A DNA stretch of 5,753 nt from NCBI GenBank assembly GCA_964579725.1, contig CAZOHG010000119.1, forward strand, positions 1 to 5,753, read 5' to 3'. Position numbers and translations under genes: made by a program. Positions within the stretch are counted from its first letter, which is position 1; each line of letters begins with the position of its first letter. Shown piece after piece: positions 1 through 5,753 of this stretch. Origin of the DNA: CAZOHG01 sp964579725. Lineage in GTDB: Bacteria > Zhuqueibacterota > JdFR-76 > BMS3Abin05. The notes below the pieces were generated by a model. It searched no databases. It had not been told where the DNA came from and was given only the letters and a program-made list of their open reading frames with translations.

Positions 1-1
1 T

Positions 2-703
2 GTTCCTGCGTTTTCGCAAACCATGCAGCCCACTCTTCTCATTGACACGCCTACAGCAGGAACGCTCGACCGCGGAAGTTACACGGTTGGATTGCGGTTG
101 TACCCCGGTGGAGGCGTTTTGGGTTCCATTTCGGTGGGGCTTTCGGGACGCGCCACCTTCGGCATTTCCTTCGGGGGTGAAAATATTATCGGCGAAGGAG
201 ACATCCATTGGAACCCAACTCCAGGCATTCATGTTCGGTACCGGGTCATCGATGAAAACATGGTGCTGCCCGCCATTACGGTCGGGTTCAATTCACAAGG
301 TTACGGCCCCTATTTGAAACCTCTCAAACGCTACACCGTGAAATCGCGGGGGTTTTTCGTGGTGGCGAGCAAAAATTACGCCTTTTTGGGAGACCTGAGT
401 TTTCACGGCGGCGCCAATTACAGTCTCGAAAAAGAAGATGGAGACAGCGATTTGAACTTTTTTGCCGGCGTTCTAAAAAGCCTGAATCCCGATCTTTGGC
501 TTGTGGCGGAATACGATTTCGCCATTAACGACAACGAAGACAATTCTCTGGGCTCAGGCAAAGGGTACCTGAATGCCGCTTTGCGCTGGATTTTCGCCAA
601 ACAACTGTACGTCCAATTTTCCCTGAAAAATATTTTGGAAAACAAAAAGAACATTCCCTATGCCAATCGCGAAATTAAAATCGTTTATCAGGAACATTTT
701 TAG
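2..703 (+). CDS. YjbH-like outer-membrane beta-barrel protein, 5' end outside the window
   Basis: The frame is open to the left edge, so the gene starts upstream. The first codons read VPAFSQT, which looks like the end of a signal peptide with cleavage after AFS. The ATG at 23 is therefore probably internal to the mature protein, not the start. About 230 residues follow, with alternating polar and hydrophobic/aromatic residues and Gly-rich turns typical of transmembrane beta strands. The chain ends in EHF, and a C-terminal Phe is the usual recognition signal for the BAM complex. Counting from the Met at 23, VASK (114-117) followed by a strand, a Gly turn and VAEYD (161-165) resembles the layout of YjbH-type proteins linked to exopolysaccharide secretion. 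That assignment is by remembered pattern only; a generic outer-membrane barrel is the safe call. The 3' end overlaps the next gene by 44 nt, which suggests co-expression. No ligand or transport role can be read from the sequence. Confidence 0.75.
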   Translation, partial: VPAFSQTMQPTLLIDTPTAGTLDRGSYTVGLRLYPGGGVLGSISVGLSGRATFGISFGGENIIGEGDIHWNPTPGIHVRYRVIDENMVLPAITVGFNSQGYGPYLKPLKRYTVKSRGFFVVASKNYAFLGDLSFHGGANYSLEKEDGDSDLNFFAGVLKSLNPDLWLVAEYDFAINDNEDNSLGSGKGYLNAALRWIFAKQLYVQFSLKNILENKKNIPYANREIKIVYQEHF

Positions 704-1253
704 GTCAACTCCCTCTTGGAGAGCATTTTTCGGAATCGTTCTCCTCGCGCCTCTTCTAACAGGGTGTTTTACCGTGCTTCAGCATCCGCGCGTGGAACGT
801 GGTGAAGCCTTTCCCGATGAAATTACACACATGGATCGGTGTACTGCCTGTCACGCTCAAATGGCGACTTACTGGTACACCAATCCCTATGAATTGGTAG
901 CCCCCTATTCTTTTTCTGACTTGTCCGATTGGGATTATTATTATCATTACCCCTGGTGGCTGCGGGATCGCTTTTTGAAGCAGGCTTACGTTTACGGAGA
1001 TTCCGCCGCGGAGGTCATCCCGGTCAATCGGCGCCAATTCGGGCGTCGAAACAGCTACGGTGCCTATTCACCTCCGGTTTCTTCGGAACCCCCTTCCAGC
1101 TCGGGATTGGGAATTTCCTCGGCACCGGGCCGAAACAGCGACGCAGCAGGAGAAAGTCCTGCCTCGATTCCAAGCGTGAGAAAACGTTCCGGGCTGGATT
1201 CGCCCGCATCCACCGGCAACAAACCGCGAACTCGAAAAAAGAAGGACGATTGA
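660..1253 (+). CDS. Putative lipoprotein with a single CxxCH motif, family not recognised
   Basis: The product has 197 residues. The N-terminus has basic residues (K5, K7, R11, R15, R21), a hydrophobic stretch (22-33) and a lipobox LLTGC with the lipidated Cys at 36. This predicts export and lipid anchoring. Residues 61-65 are CTACH, a CxxCH signature that usually means covalent c-type haem but could also bind a metal or be redox active. H57, H96 and M68 are possible second ligands. Residues 71-100 are very rich in Tyr and Trp (WYTNPY, DWDYYYHYPWW). From about 120 onward the protein is Ser/Pro/Gly-rich, probably disordered, and ends in a basic RTRKKKDD tail. ATG 660 is the only ATG, GTG or TTG between the upstream in-frame stop and the lipobox. 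It lies inside the barrel gene and lacks a clear Shine-Dalgarno, so translation is probably coupled. I do not recognise the family. At this length it is too small for a multihaem cytochrome. Confidence 0.8.
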   Translation: MPIAKLKSFIRNIFRSTPSWRAFFGIVLLAPLLTGCFTVLQHPRVERGEAFPDEITHMDRCTACHAQMATYWYTNPYELVAPYSFSDLSDWDYYYHYPWWLRDRFLKQAYVYGDSAAEVIPVNRRQFGRRNSYGAYSPPVSSEPPSSSGLGISSAPGRNSDAAGESPASIPSVRKRSGLDSPASTGNKPRTRKKKDD

Positions 1254-1260
1254 CGCTTCC

Positions 1261-3669
1261 ATGACCATTAAAAAAGTTCTTGCCGCGCTTTTCGTACTTT
1301 TTTTAGCCTTTATTTTGGTTTCCACGTATTTTAGCTACCGTCTTCTTAAAAAATCACTTCCCAAGGAAAAAGGAGTTCTTCAAGTTCGCGAATTGACCCG
1401 GCCCGTCCATGTGTACCGAGATGCCAATGGCATTCCTCACATTGTGGCGGCCAATGACCACGACCTGTACGTGGCCGCCGGTTTTGTAACCGCCCAAGAC
1501 CGATTGTGGCAACTGGAGCTCATTCGTTTAACCGTCCGCGGAGAATTGGCTACGATGATCGGTGACACCGCCCGCCATGTGGATCGGTTCATGCGGACGC
1601 TCGAATTTTATGCTCTTGGACAAAAGCTGTTCCAGCACGCCTCTGAGAAATCGAAGGAAATTATTTCGGCCTACGTGGCCGGCATTAACGCTTTTATTCG
1701 ACAGGGGAAAAATCACTACCCCATTGAATTCATTTTATTGAACCATGACCCCGGCCTGTGGACACCGGCGGACGTGACGGCTTACGGTCGCCTCATGGCC
1801 TGGGGACTCAGCCTCTCCTGGTACGTGGAGTGGACGGCGGAAAGGATTCGGGAAAGGCTGGGGCCGGCGCGGGCAGCTCAACTTTTCGGTGAGTACCCTC
1901 CCTCCTGGCCCACCATTCTTTCGCCGAAAGATTGGCAATTCTCAGCCGCTCTAACCCCCTTTGAAACAGCCAATCGCGAGCTTCGCACATTTTTGGGCTG
2001 GCGGGGTTCGGGATTTGGCAGCAACAACTGGGTGGTTTCAGGCGAAAAAACCGTTACAGGTAAACCACTTCTGGCCAACGACCCGCATCTGGCGCTGGCT
2101 AACCCCTCTGTCTGGTATGCCATGCAGCTCACGGCCCCCGGCGTTAATGCCACGGGCTTTTCGTTGGTGGGGGCTCCCGGCATTATTTTGGGGCACAATG
2201 AGCACGTGGCCTGGGGATTTACCAACGTCATGGCAGACGACGCCGATTTTTTCGTGGAAAAATTGAACCCTGCCGATTCCACCCAATACCGCTACGGCGG
2301 AAAATGGGAAAAAATGACGATCGTACAAGATTCCGTGGTGTCCCGCAGCGGCAAAATTTTTCTCTTCACCCGGCGCAAAACCCGCCACGGGCCGGTCATT
2401 TCGGATGTCAACAAACTCATGAAAACCTCCGGGCGCGTGATTTCTCTTCGCTGGACGGGGCAGGAGTTGTCCGATGAAACCGATGCCATTTACAAGATGA
2501 ATCGGGCCAAAAATGCACACGACTTTGTTCAAGCACTTCGTGCGTACCGATCCCCGGCTCAAAATATCGTTTTTGCCGATGATCAGGGAACAATCGGCTA
2601 TTGGTGTACGGGAGCAATTCCCATTCGTTCGGGTTTTTCGGGAGCCTACCCGGTTGACGGCTCCAACCCGGCCTACAGGTGGATCGGGATGATCCCGTTC
2701 GAAAAACTTCCGCACGTGCTCAACCCCAGCGAAGGTTTTGTGGCGACTGCCAACAATCGCGTTACACCGCGTGGCTACCCCTACCGGATTTCCAATATGT
2801 GGGAACCGCCTTCCCGTGTCCAGCGGATTCGTGAGCGGCTCACCGCCAAGAAAAAGCTTTCGGAATTGGATTTTGAAAATATTCAATTGGACGTTTTGTC
2901 TCCGTTTGCCCGAGATGTAACCGCCAACATATTAAAAATTCTTGAGAAACAGAAAACTAAATCGCCCCAAATGGACATTGCCTACCGGTATTTAAAGGGG
3001 TGGGATTTCGAAATGCGCGGAGAAAGCACGGCAACGACTATTTTTCACCTTTTTCTCACGCACTTCCTCCGAAACACGTTTCACGACGAATTGGGCGACA
3101 CGTTGTACAAAGCCTTTTTGGAGTTCGGAGCATTCCCGCTTCGGGATTTGCAGCAAATGTTAGCCGGCGAAAATCAACGTTGGTTTGACGACGTCACCAC
3201 CCAAAACGTCCGCGAGACAAAAGAAGACCAGATACTTCGAAGTCTCACGCAAGCCGTTCACGAACTCGAAACAAAATTCGGCCCCAAGCCCGAAAAATGG
3301 CGCTGGGACAAATTGCACACCATTACATTTCGACACCTTCTGGGCAGTCAGGCCATGCTTGCCAAAATTTTCAACATCGGGCCTTTGCCTCTCGGAGGTG
3401 GACTCACAACGGTGAACAATGCTCGCTACCAGTTGAATAAACCCTACCAATGCTGGGTGGGGCCTTCCATGCGTATGATTGTGGATTTTTCCGACCTGTC
3501 CAACATGAAACTCGTTTTGCCGCCGGGGGAAGTGGAACACCCGCTCAGCCCGCACTTTCGCGATCAGGCTGACATGTGGGTCAACGGACTTTATCTGGAC
3601 TGCAAGTCGGACATTCGACAAATTGAGGAAGATGGAAAAACCCTTACGCTTCAACCTGCAACAAATTGA
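1261..3669 (+). CDS. Penicillin acylase family protein (membrane-anchored Ntn hydrolase)
   Basis: This is a complete 802-residue member of the penicillin G acylase / AHL acylase superfamily, whose members hydrolyse amide bonds after self-cleavage into alpha and beta chains. Residues 6-24 form one hydrophobic helix with no obvious signal-peptidase site, so the enzyme is probably anchored in the inner membrane facing the periplasm. The alpha-chain motif is VYRDANGIPHI (51-61) followed by GFVTAQDRLWQLE (74-86). The autoprocessing site is GSNNW, with cleavage expected between G253 and the nucleophile S254. Other family motifs are GHNEHVAWGFTN (311-322), SPAQN with N435 aligning to the oxyanion-hole Asn of penicillin G acylase, TANNR (496-500), VNNARY (718-723), PSMRMIVDF (735-743) and HPLSPHFRDQ (760-769). 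All expected catalytic features are present. The start follows the lipoprotein stop by 7 nt, with GAAGGA (1241-1246) as a rather distant ribosome-binding site. The substrate cannot be inferred: beta-lactams, acyl-homoserine lactones, or lipopeptide or cell-wall amides are all possible. Confidence 0.93.
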   Translation: MTIKKVLAALFVLFLAFILVSTYFSYRLLKKSLPKEKGVLQVRELTRPVHVYRDANGIPHIVAANDHDLYVAAGFVTAQDRLWQLELIRLTVRGELATMIGDTARHVDRFMRTLEFYALGQKLFQHASEKSKEIISAYVAGINAFIRQGKNHYPIEFILLNHDPGLWTPADVTAYGRLMAWGLSLSWYVEWTAERIRERLGPARAAQLFGEYPPSWPTILSPKDWQFSAALTPFETANRELRTFLGWRGSGFGSNNWVVSGEKTVTGKPLLANDPHLALANPSVWYAMQLTAPGVNATGFSLVGAPGIILGHNEHVAWGFTNVMADDADFFVEKLNPADSTQYRYGGKWEKMTIVQDSVVSRSGKIFLFTRRKTRHGPVISDVNKLMKTSGRVISLRWTGQELSDETDAIYKMNRAKNAHDFVQALRAYRSPAQNIVFADDQGTIGYWCTGAIPIRSGFSGAYPVDGSNPAYRWIGMIPFEKLPHVLNPSEGFVATANNRVTPRGYPYRISNMWEPPSRVQRIRERLTAKKKLSELDFENIQLDVLSPFARDVTANILKILEKQKTKSPQMDIAYRYLKGWDFEMRGESTATTIFHLFLTHFLRNTFHDELGDTLYKAFLEFGAFPLRDLQQMLAGENQRWFDDVTTQNVRETKEDQILRSLTQAVHELETKFGPKPEKWRWDKLHTITFRHLLGSQAMLAKIFNIGPLPLGGGLTTVNNARYQLNKPYQCWVGPSMRMIVDFSDLSNMKLVLPPGEVEHPLSPHFRDQADMWVNGLYLDCKSDIRQIEEDGKTLTLQPATN

Positions 3670-3693
3670 AAAGAAAGCTTCGGGTTTTCAATT
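3664..3693. repeat. 9-bp perfect inverted repeat over the acylase stop codon
   Basis: The arms AATTGAAAA (3664-3672) and TTTTCAATT (3685-3693) are perfect reverse complements around a 12-nt loop, and the left arm contains the TGA stop at 3667-3669. The stem is AT-rich (two G:C pairs), and no U-run follows on either strand. It is therefore not a convincing intrinsic terminator. It could be a weak 3'-end structure or an operator for the downstream gene. A smaller stem, GAAAT (3710-3714) with ATTTC (3720-3724), lies just beyond it. Confidence 0.4.
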
Positions 3694-3786
3694 GAATCGG
3701 AACCTTTCGGAAATTGAGCATTTCTAAAAGTAGAAAACACCGGAAATCGAAAGAGTGCAGCGAACGCCTGTCGCTTTGAGGGGAGA
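3670..3786 (+). promoter_or_regulatory. Intergenic leader of the YhaM-like gene with strong ribosome-binding site
   Basis: This 117-nt gap is large enough to hold a promoter, unlike the junctions upstream. GAGGGG at 3778-3783 is a strong Shine-Dalgarno a few bases before ATG 3787 and fixes that start. I found no convincing sigma70 -35/-10 pair. The AT-rich block around 3713-3740 is the most likely place for a promoter. The inverted repeat at 3664-3693 sits at its upstream end. Confidence 0.4.
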
Positions 3787-4767
3787 ATGCAGACAAAACC
3801 AATTAAACAATTTGCAGCCGGAGATCGGGTGGTCGGTTTTTTTATTATTCGCAAAAAAGCTTTGCGCACTAAAAAAGTCGATGGTAGCCCTTATTTGGCT
3901 CTTGAATTCGGAGACGCGTCCGGGCGAATCCCCGGAGCTATTTGGGACGGGGTTTCGGAACAGGACCGCTTGCTGAGCGTTGGCGACATTGTAAAGATTC
4001 AAGGTACGGTTTTCCAGTACCGCGACGCCCTGTCGTTGCACATTGACAAAATTCGGAAAGCCCGACCCGAGGACGCGGTTTCCTTTCGAATGTTTCTGCC
4101 CGGTCACAATCGAGACCTCTCGGAATGGGAGGACAAATTCCGCTGGCTGTTGGATTCCGTTGAAGATTCCTTCCTCGGCGAATTGTTGCGAACCGTTTTT
4201 TCATCCCCTTTTTGGGACGAGTTTCGGCAAGCTCCCGGCGGAAAACTCTGGCATCACAACCGGGTGGGCGGCCTCTTGGAACACACCATCGGTGTGGCAG
4301 AGATTTGTCTAAAAGCGGCGCAGCAGTATCCCGCCGTCTCGCGAGACCTGCTGCTGACTGGGGCACTTTTACACGACATCGGCAAAGTGGACACCTACCG
4401 AACCGACCGAGGTTTTATTGAATACACCGATCGGGGGCGACTGTTAGGCCACATCGTTATGGGTTACAATCGGGTAGAAAAAATTCTGTCCGAAATGGAC
4501 GATTTCCCCGAGGAGCTCGGAAAGAAGGTGCTGCATTTGATCCTCAGCCACCAGGGGGAATTGGAAAAGGGTTCGCCCGTGGTGCCCATGACGCTGGAAG
4601 CTATTCTTCTCTACCACGCTGACGAAATGGATTCCAAGGCGGATGCCTTCCTGCGCATTATGAAAGGAGAAAAGGAAACGGGCAAAAAATGGAGCCAATT
4701 CGTAAACCTCTTGAACCGTTTTCTTTATTTCGGTGAAAGCGAAGAAACCGAAAATACAACACATTAA
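3787..4767 (+). CDS. YhaM-type 3'-5' exoribonuclease (OB-fold plus HD domain)
   Basis: The 326-residue product is close to the roughly 314 residues of Bacillus YhaM, a cytoplasmic 3'-5' exonuclease acting on RNA and single-stranded DNA. Residues 1-95 form an OB-fold nucleic-acid-binding domain (FGDASGRIPGAIWD at 41-54, VGDIVKIQGTV at 65-75). The HD phosphohydrolase domain spans about 150-315. It has HHN (156-158), LLEH (163-166, H166), LLHDIGK (194-200) with the metal-binding H196/D197 doublet and K200, LLGH (219-222), LSHQGELEKGSP (253-264, H255) and ADEMDSK (278-284, D279). These match the YhaM HD pattern including the H-D-x-G-K core, so the enzyme should be active. The start is set by the GAGGGG ribosome-binding site. 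It has its own leader, so expression may be independent of the acylase. Other HD-domain nucleases are less likely because the OB-HD order and length fit YhaM well. Confidence 0.9.
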   Translation: MQTKPIKQFAAGDRVVGFFIIRKKALRTKKVDGSPYLALEFGDASGRIPGAIWDGVSEQDRLLSVGDIVKIQGTVFQYRDALSLHIDKIRKARPEDAVSFRMFLPGHNRDLSEWEDKFRWLLDSVEDSFLGELLRTVFSSPFWDEFRQAPGGKLWHHNRVGGLLEHTIGVAEICLKAAQQYPAVSRDLLLTGALLHDIGKVDTYRTDRGFIEYTDRGRLLGHIVMGYNRVEKILSEMDDFPEELGKKVLHLILSHQGELEKGSPVVPMTLEAILLYHADEMDSKADAFLRIMKGEKETGKKWSQFVNLLNRFLYFGESEETENTTH

Positions 4768-4810
4768 AATTGGCTGAACTGTTCGGTAAACCCGTAGGCT
4801 TTGAAATAAA

Positions 4811-4815
4811 GGGAG
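4811..4815 (+). promoter_or_regulatory. Ribosome-binding site of the macro-domain gene
   Basis: GGGAG (within AAAGGGAGAGC) lies 7 nt before ATG 4823, the optimal distance. It fixes the start of the macro-domain gene within the 55-nt gap after the YhaM-like gene. No promoter or terminator is evident in that gap, so the two genes are probably co-transcribed. Confidence 0.6.
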
Positions 4816-4822
4816 AGCTGCA

Positions 4823-5353
4823 ATGGCAAACGACGAAAAAAGAATCGAAGTCATAAAAGGTGACATTACCGAGATGGAAACCGACGCCATTGTGAATGCC
4901 GCCAACAATCATTTGTGGATGGGTGCAGGCGTAGCGGGGGCGATTAAACGAAAAGGGGGCCAAATTATTGAAGACGAAGCCATGCGTCAGGGCCCCATTG
5001 AAGTGGGGCAGGCCGTTCTTACGGGAGCGGGTGCCCTCAAAGCCAAATACGTAATTCACGCAGCCGGAATGGGGCAAGATTTGCGCACGAACGAAGCAAA
5101 AATTCGGGCGGCCACTTACAACAGCCTCCGCCTGGCCGAAGAAAAGGGGCTGGAATCCATTGCTTTCCCCGCCATTGGCACAGGTGTTGGCGGATTTCCG
5201 ATGGATCGGGCAGCGGAAGCAATGATTGACGAGGCGAGAAAATTTCTCAAGCAGACCACACATTTGAAAAAGGTGATCTTCGTTTTGTTCGACGATTACA
5301 GCTACCGTATTTTTCAAGAGGAATTGAATCGCCAAAGGGAGGATTCAAATTGA
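4823..5353 (+). CDS. Stand-alone macro domain protein, AF1521 type (ADP-ribose binding/hydrolysis)
   Basis: The 176 residues amount to a single macro domain with no signal peptide or extra domain, so it is cytoplasmic. Motifs in order are GDIT (13-16, where D14 contacts the adenine), VNAANN (24-29), the loop GAGVAGAIKRKGG (34-46), VIHAAGMG (77-84), AFPAIGTGVGGFP (114-126, the phosphate-binding loop) and VIFVLFDD (151-158). The position held by the catalytic Asp in MacroD-type deacetylases (GGGVDGAI) is Ala38 here, as in Archaeoglobus AF1521 and related domains of thermophiles. The protein therefore belongs to the AF1521-like subgroup rather than the classical MacroD/YmdB group. Expected ligands are ADP-ribose and ADP-ribosylated macromolecules; whether it hydrolyses ester-linked ADP-ribose cannot be decided from sequence. 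It lies 55 nt after the YhaM-like gene, probably in one transcript, which hints at a role in nucleotide or RNA-end metabolism. No ADP-ribosyltransferase toxin gene is adjacent. Confidence 0.92.
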   Translation: MANDEKRIEVIKGDITEMETDAIVNAANNHLWMGAGVAGAIKRKGGQIIEDEAMRQGPIEVGQAVLTGAGALKAKYVIHAAGMGQDLRTNEAKIRAATYNSLRLAEEKGLESIAFPAIGTGVGGFPMDRAAEAMIDEARKFLKQTTHLKKVIFVLFDDYSYRIFQEELNRQREDSN

Positions 5354-5476
5354 GCTGGTGCGATCGCTTAATTTTACCGAGGAGCTCCCTTAAAGCCATT
5401 CGGGGCCAATTGTTTTCCGGTTAAAGGCGATCAAACGATTTTCCAATTTGAGTACAAAGCGGCAGGTGCAGCGAAC
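5354..5476 (+). promoter_or_regulatory. Intergenic leader before the glycosyltransferase gene
   Basis: No gene is supported in this 123-nt stretch. It contains two short palindromes, GCGATCGC (5360-5367) and GGAGCTCC (5381-5388), neither followed by a U-run. AGGTG at 5464-5468 is a modest Shine-Dalgarno 8 nt before GTG 5477. The glycosyltransferase frame stays open back to 5372 but has no ATG, GTG or TTG there. Confidence 0.35.
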
Positions 5477-5753
5477 GTGAGAAAAATCCTCGTTTTTTAT
5501 CCGGGCGCGCTGGGTGATCTTTTGCTGGCGGCTCCCGTTTTTTCTGCCCTTCAAAATGCGTCAACACCTGCTGTTGTTCACCTGGTGGGAAGCCTTCCTC
5601 AGGCTCGAATTTTAGTGGCGTTAGGACTCCTCTCAAAAATCTTCTCTTTTGACGACCCCTTTTTCCTGCTCCTTTTTTCGGAAGCACCTCTGCCCGCCTC
5701 TTTTCAAAACTGGCTTCGGCGGTACGAGCACATTTTGTTCTGGCTACAGGGAC
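5477..5753 (+). CDS. Family 9 glycosyltransferase (heptosyltransferase-like), 3' end outside the window
   Basis: From a GTG start the frame is open to the window edge, giving about 92 residues: VRKILVFYPGALGDLLLAAP and on. A basic residue, a hydrophobic beta strand, then PGALGDLLLAAPVFSAL (9-25) is the N-terminal signature of GT family 9 (R-x-G-D-x-x-x-x-x-P-x-x-x-x-L), in which the conserved Asp (D14) lies in the acceptor-site region of heptosyltransferases such as WaaC and WaaF. A second strand, VVHLVGS, follows at about 33-39, as in the Rossmann-like N-terminal half. The donor-binding C-terminal half lies beyond the window, so it could be a heptosyltransferase for LPS inner core or another GT9 enzyme. 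The GTG start is chosen because the homology begins there, AGGTG lies 8 nt upstream and no other start codon exists in the frame. It supports an outer membrane with LPS or a related glycan. Confidence 0.85.
   Translation, partial: MRKILVFYPGALGDLLLAAPVFSALQNASTPAVVHLVGSLPQARILVALGLLSKIFSFDDPFFLLLFSEAPLPASFQNWLRRYEHILFWLQG

Noticed and set aside
23..25. ATG at 23 as the start of the barrel protein
   Set aside because: The frame continues upstream with residues that look like the end of a signal peptide, and a start here would leave an outer-membrane protein without an export signal.
2038..2886. A 282-codon open frame on the minus strand inside the acylase gene
   Set aside because: It lies wholly antisense to well-conserved acylase motifs, its translation shows no recognisable domain, and long antisense frames are common opposite genes with this codon use.
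4768..4822. A possible Bacteroidota-type promoter (TTG at 4770, TAGGCTTTG at 4795-4803)
   Set aside because: Both the inner spacing and the distance between elements differ from the consensus, and transcription would begin at or inside the ribosome-binding site.
4658..5335. A 225-codon minus-strand open frame across the macro-domain gene
   Set aside because: It covers the intergenic gap and the clearly coding macro domain on the other strand. The translation is Cys/Phe-rich without family resemblance.
5350..5424. A TTG-started 24-codon peptide overlapping the macro-domain stop (TTGA)
   Set aside because: There is no good ribosome-binding site and no recognisable sequence, and such short frames arise easily by chance.
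3755..5477. The 12-mer GTGCAGCGAACG occurs at 3755-3766 and 5466-5477, each in front of a gene start
   Set aside because: About one 12-base repeat is expected by chance in a window of this length. The distances to the starts differ and no longer similarity surrounds the copies.

Overview
The window carries six genes, all on the + strand and closely packed. Two are cut by the window edges. No RNA gene, mobile element, CRISPR array or long repeat was recognised, and no gene-free stretch exceeds about 125 bases. The source looks like a diderm (LPS-bearing) bacterium. The evidence is an outer-membrane beta-barrel protein ending in an aromatic residue, a lipobox lipoprotein and a family 9 (heptosyltransferase-type) glycosyltransferase. 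GC is intermediate, by eye about half. The mix (YjbH-like barrel, CxxCH lipoprotein, membrane-anchored penicillin-acylase homologue, YhaM-type exonuclease, AF1521-type macro domain) fits an uncultured lineage of the FCB/Calditrichota kind, but that placement is a weak inference.

Region 1 (2-3669) is an envelope cluster. The C-terminal part of a YjbH-like outer-membrane barrel protein overlaps by 44 nt an unrecognised lipoprotein with one CxxCH motif. Seven bases later comes a complete 802-residue penicillin-acylase-family Ntn hydrolase with an N-terminal membrane anchor. The overlap and tight spacing suggest co-transcription and coupled translation. A 9-bp inverted repeat covers the acylase stop codon.

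Region 2 (3787-5353) holds two soluble nucleotide-related proteins, each behind a good Shine-Dalgarno sequence. The first is an OB-fold plus HD-domain protein of the YhaM 3'-5' exoribonuclease type. The second is a stand-alone macro domain of the AF1521 type, expected to bind or hydrolyse ADP-ribose derivatives.

Region 3 (5477-end) is the start of a family 9 glycosyltransferase with a GTG start, probably involved in LPS core or other envelope glycan assembly. It runs off the window.

The genes may form one transcript or two or three, since gaps of 117, 55 and 123 nt separate the later genes and no convincing intrinsic terminator is visible. The least explained element is the CxxCH lipoprotein and its coupling to the barrel and the acylase. 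No defence or mobile system is evident.
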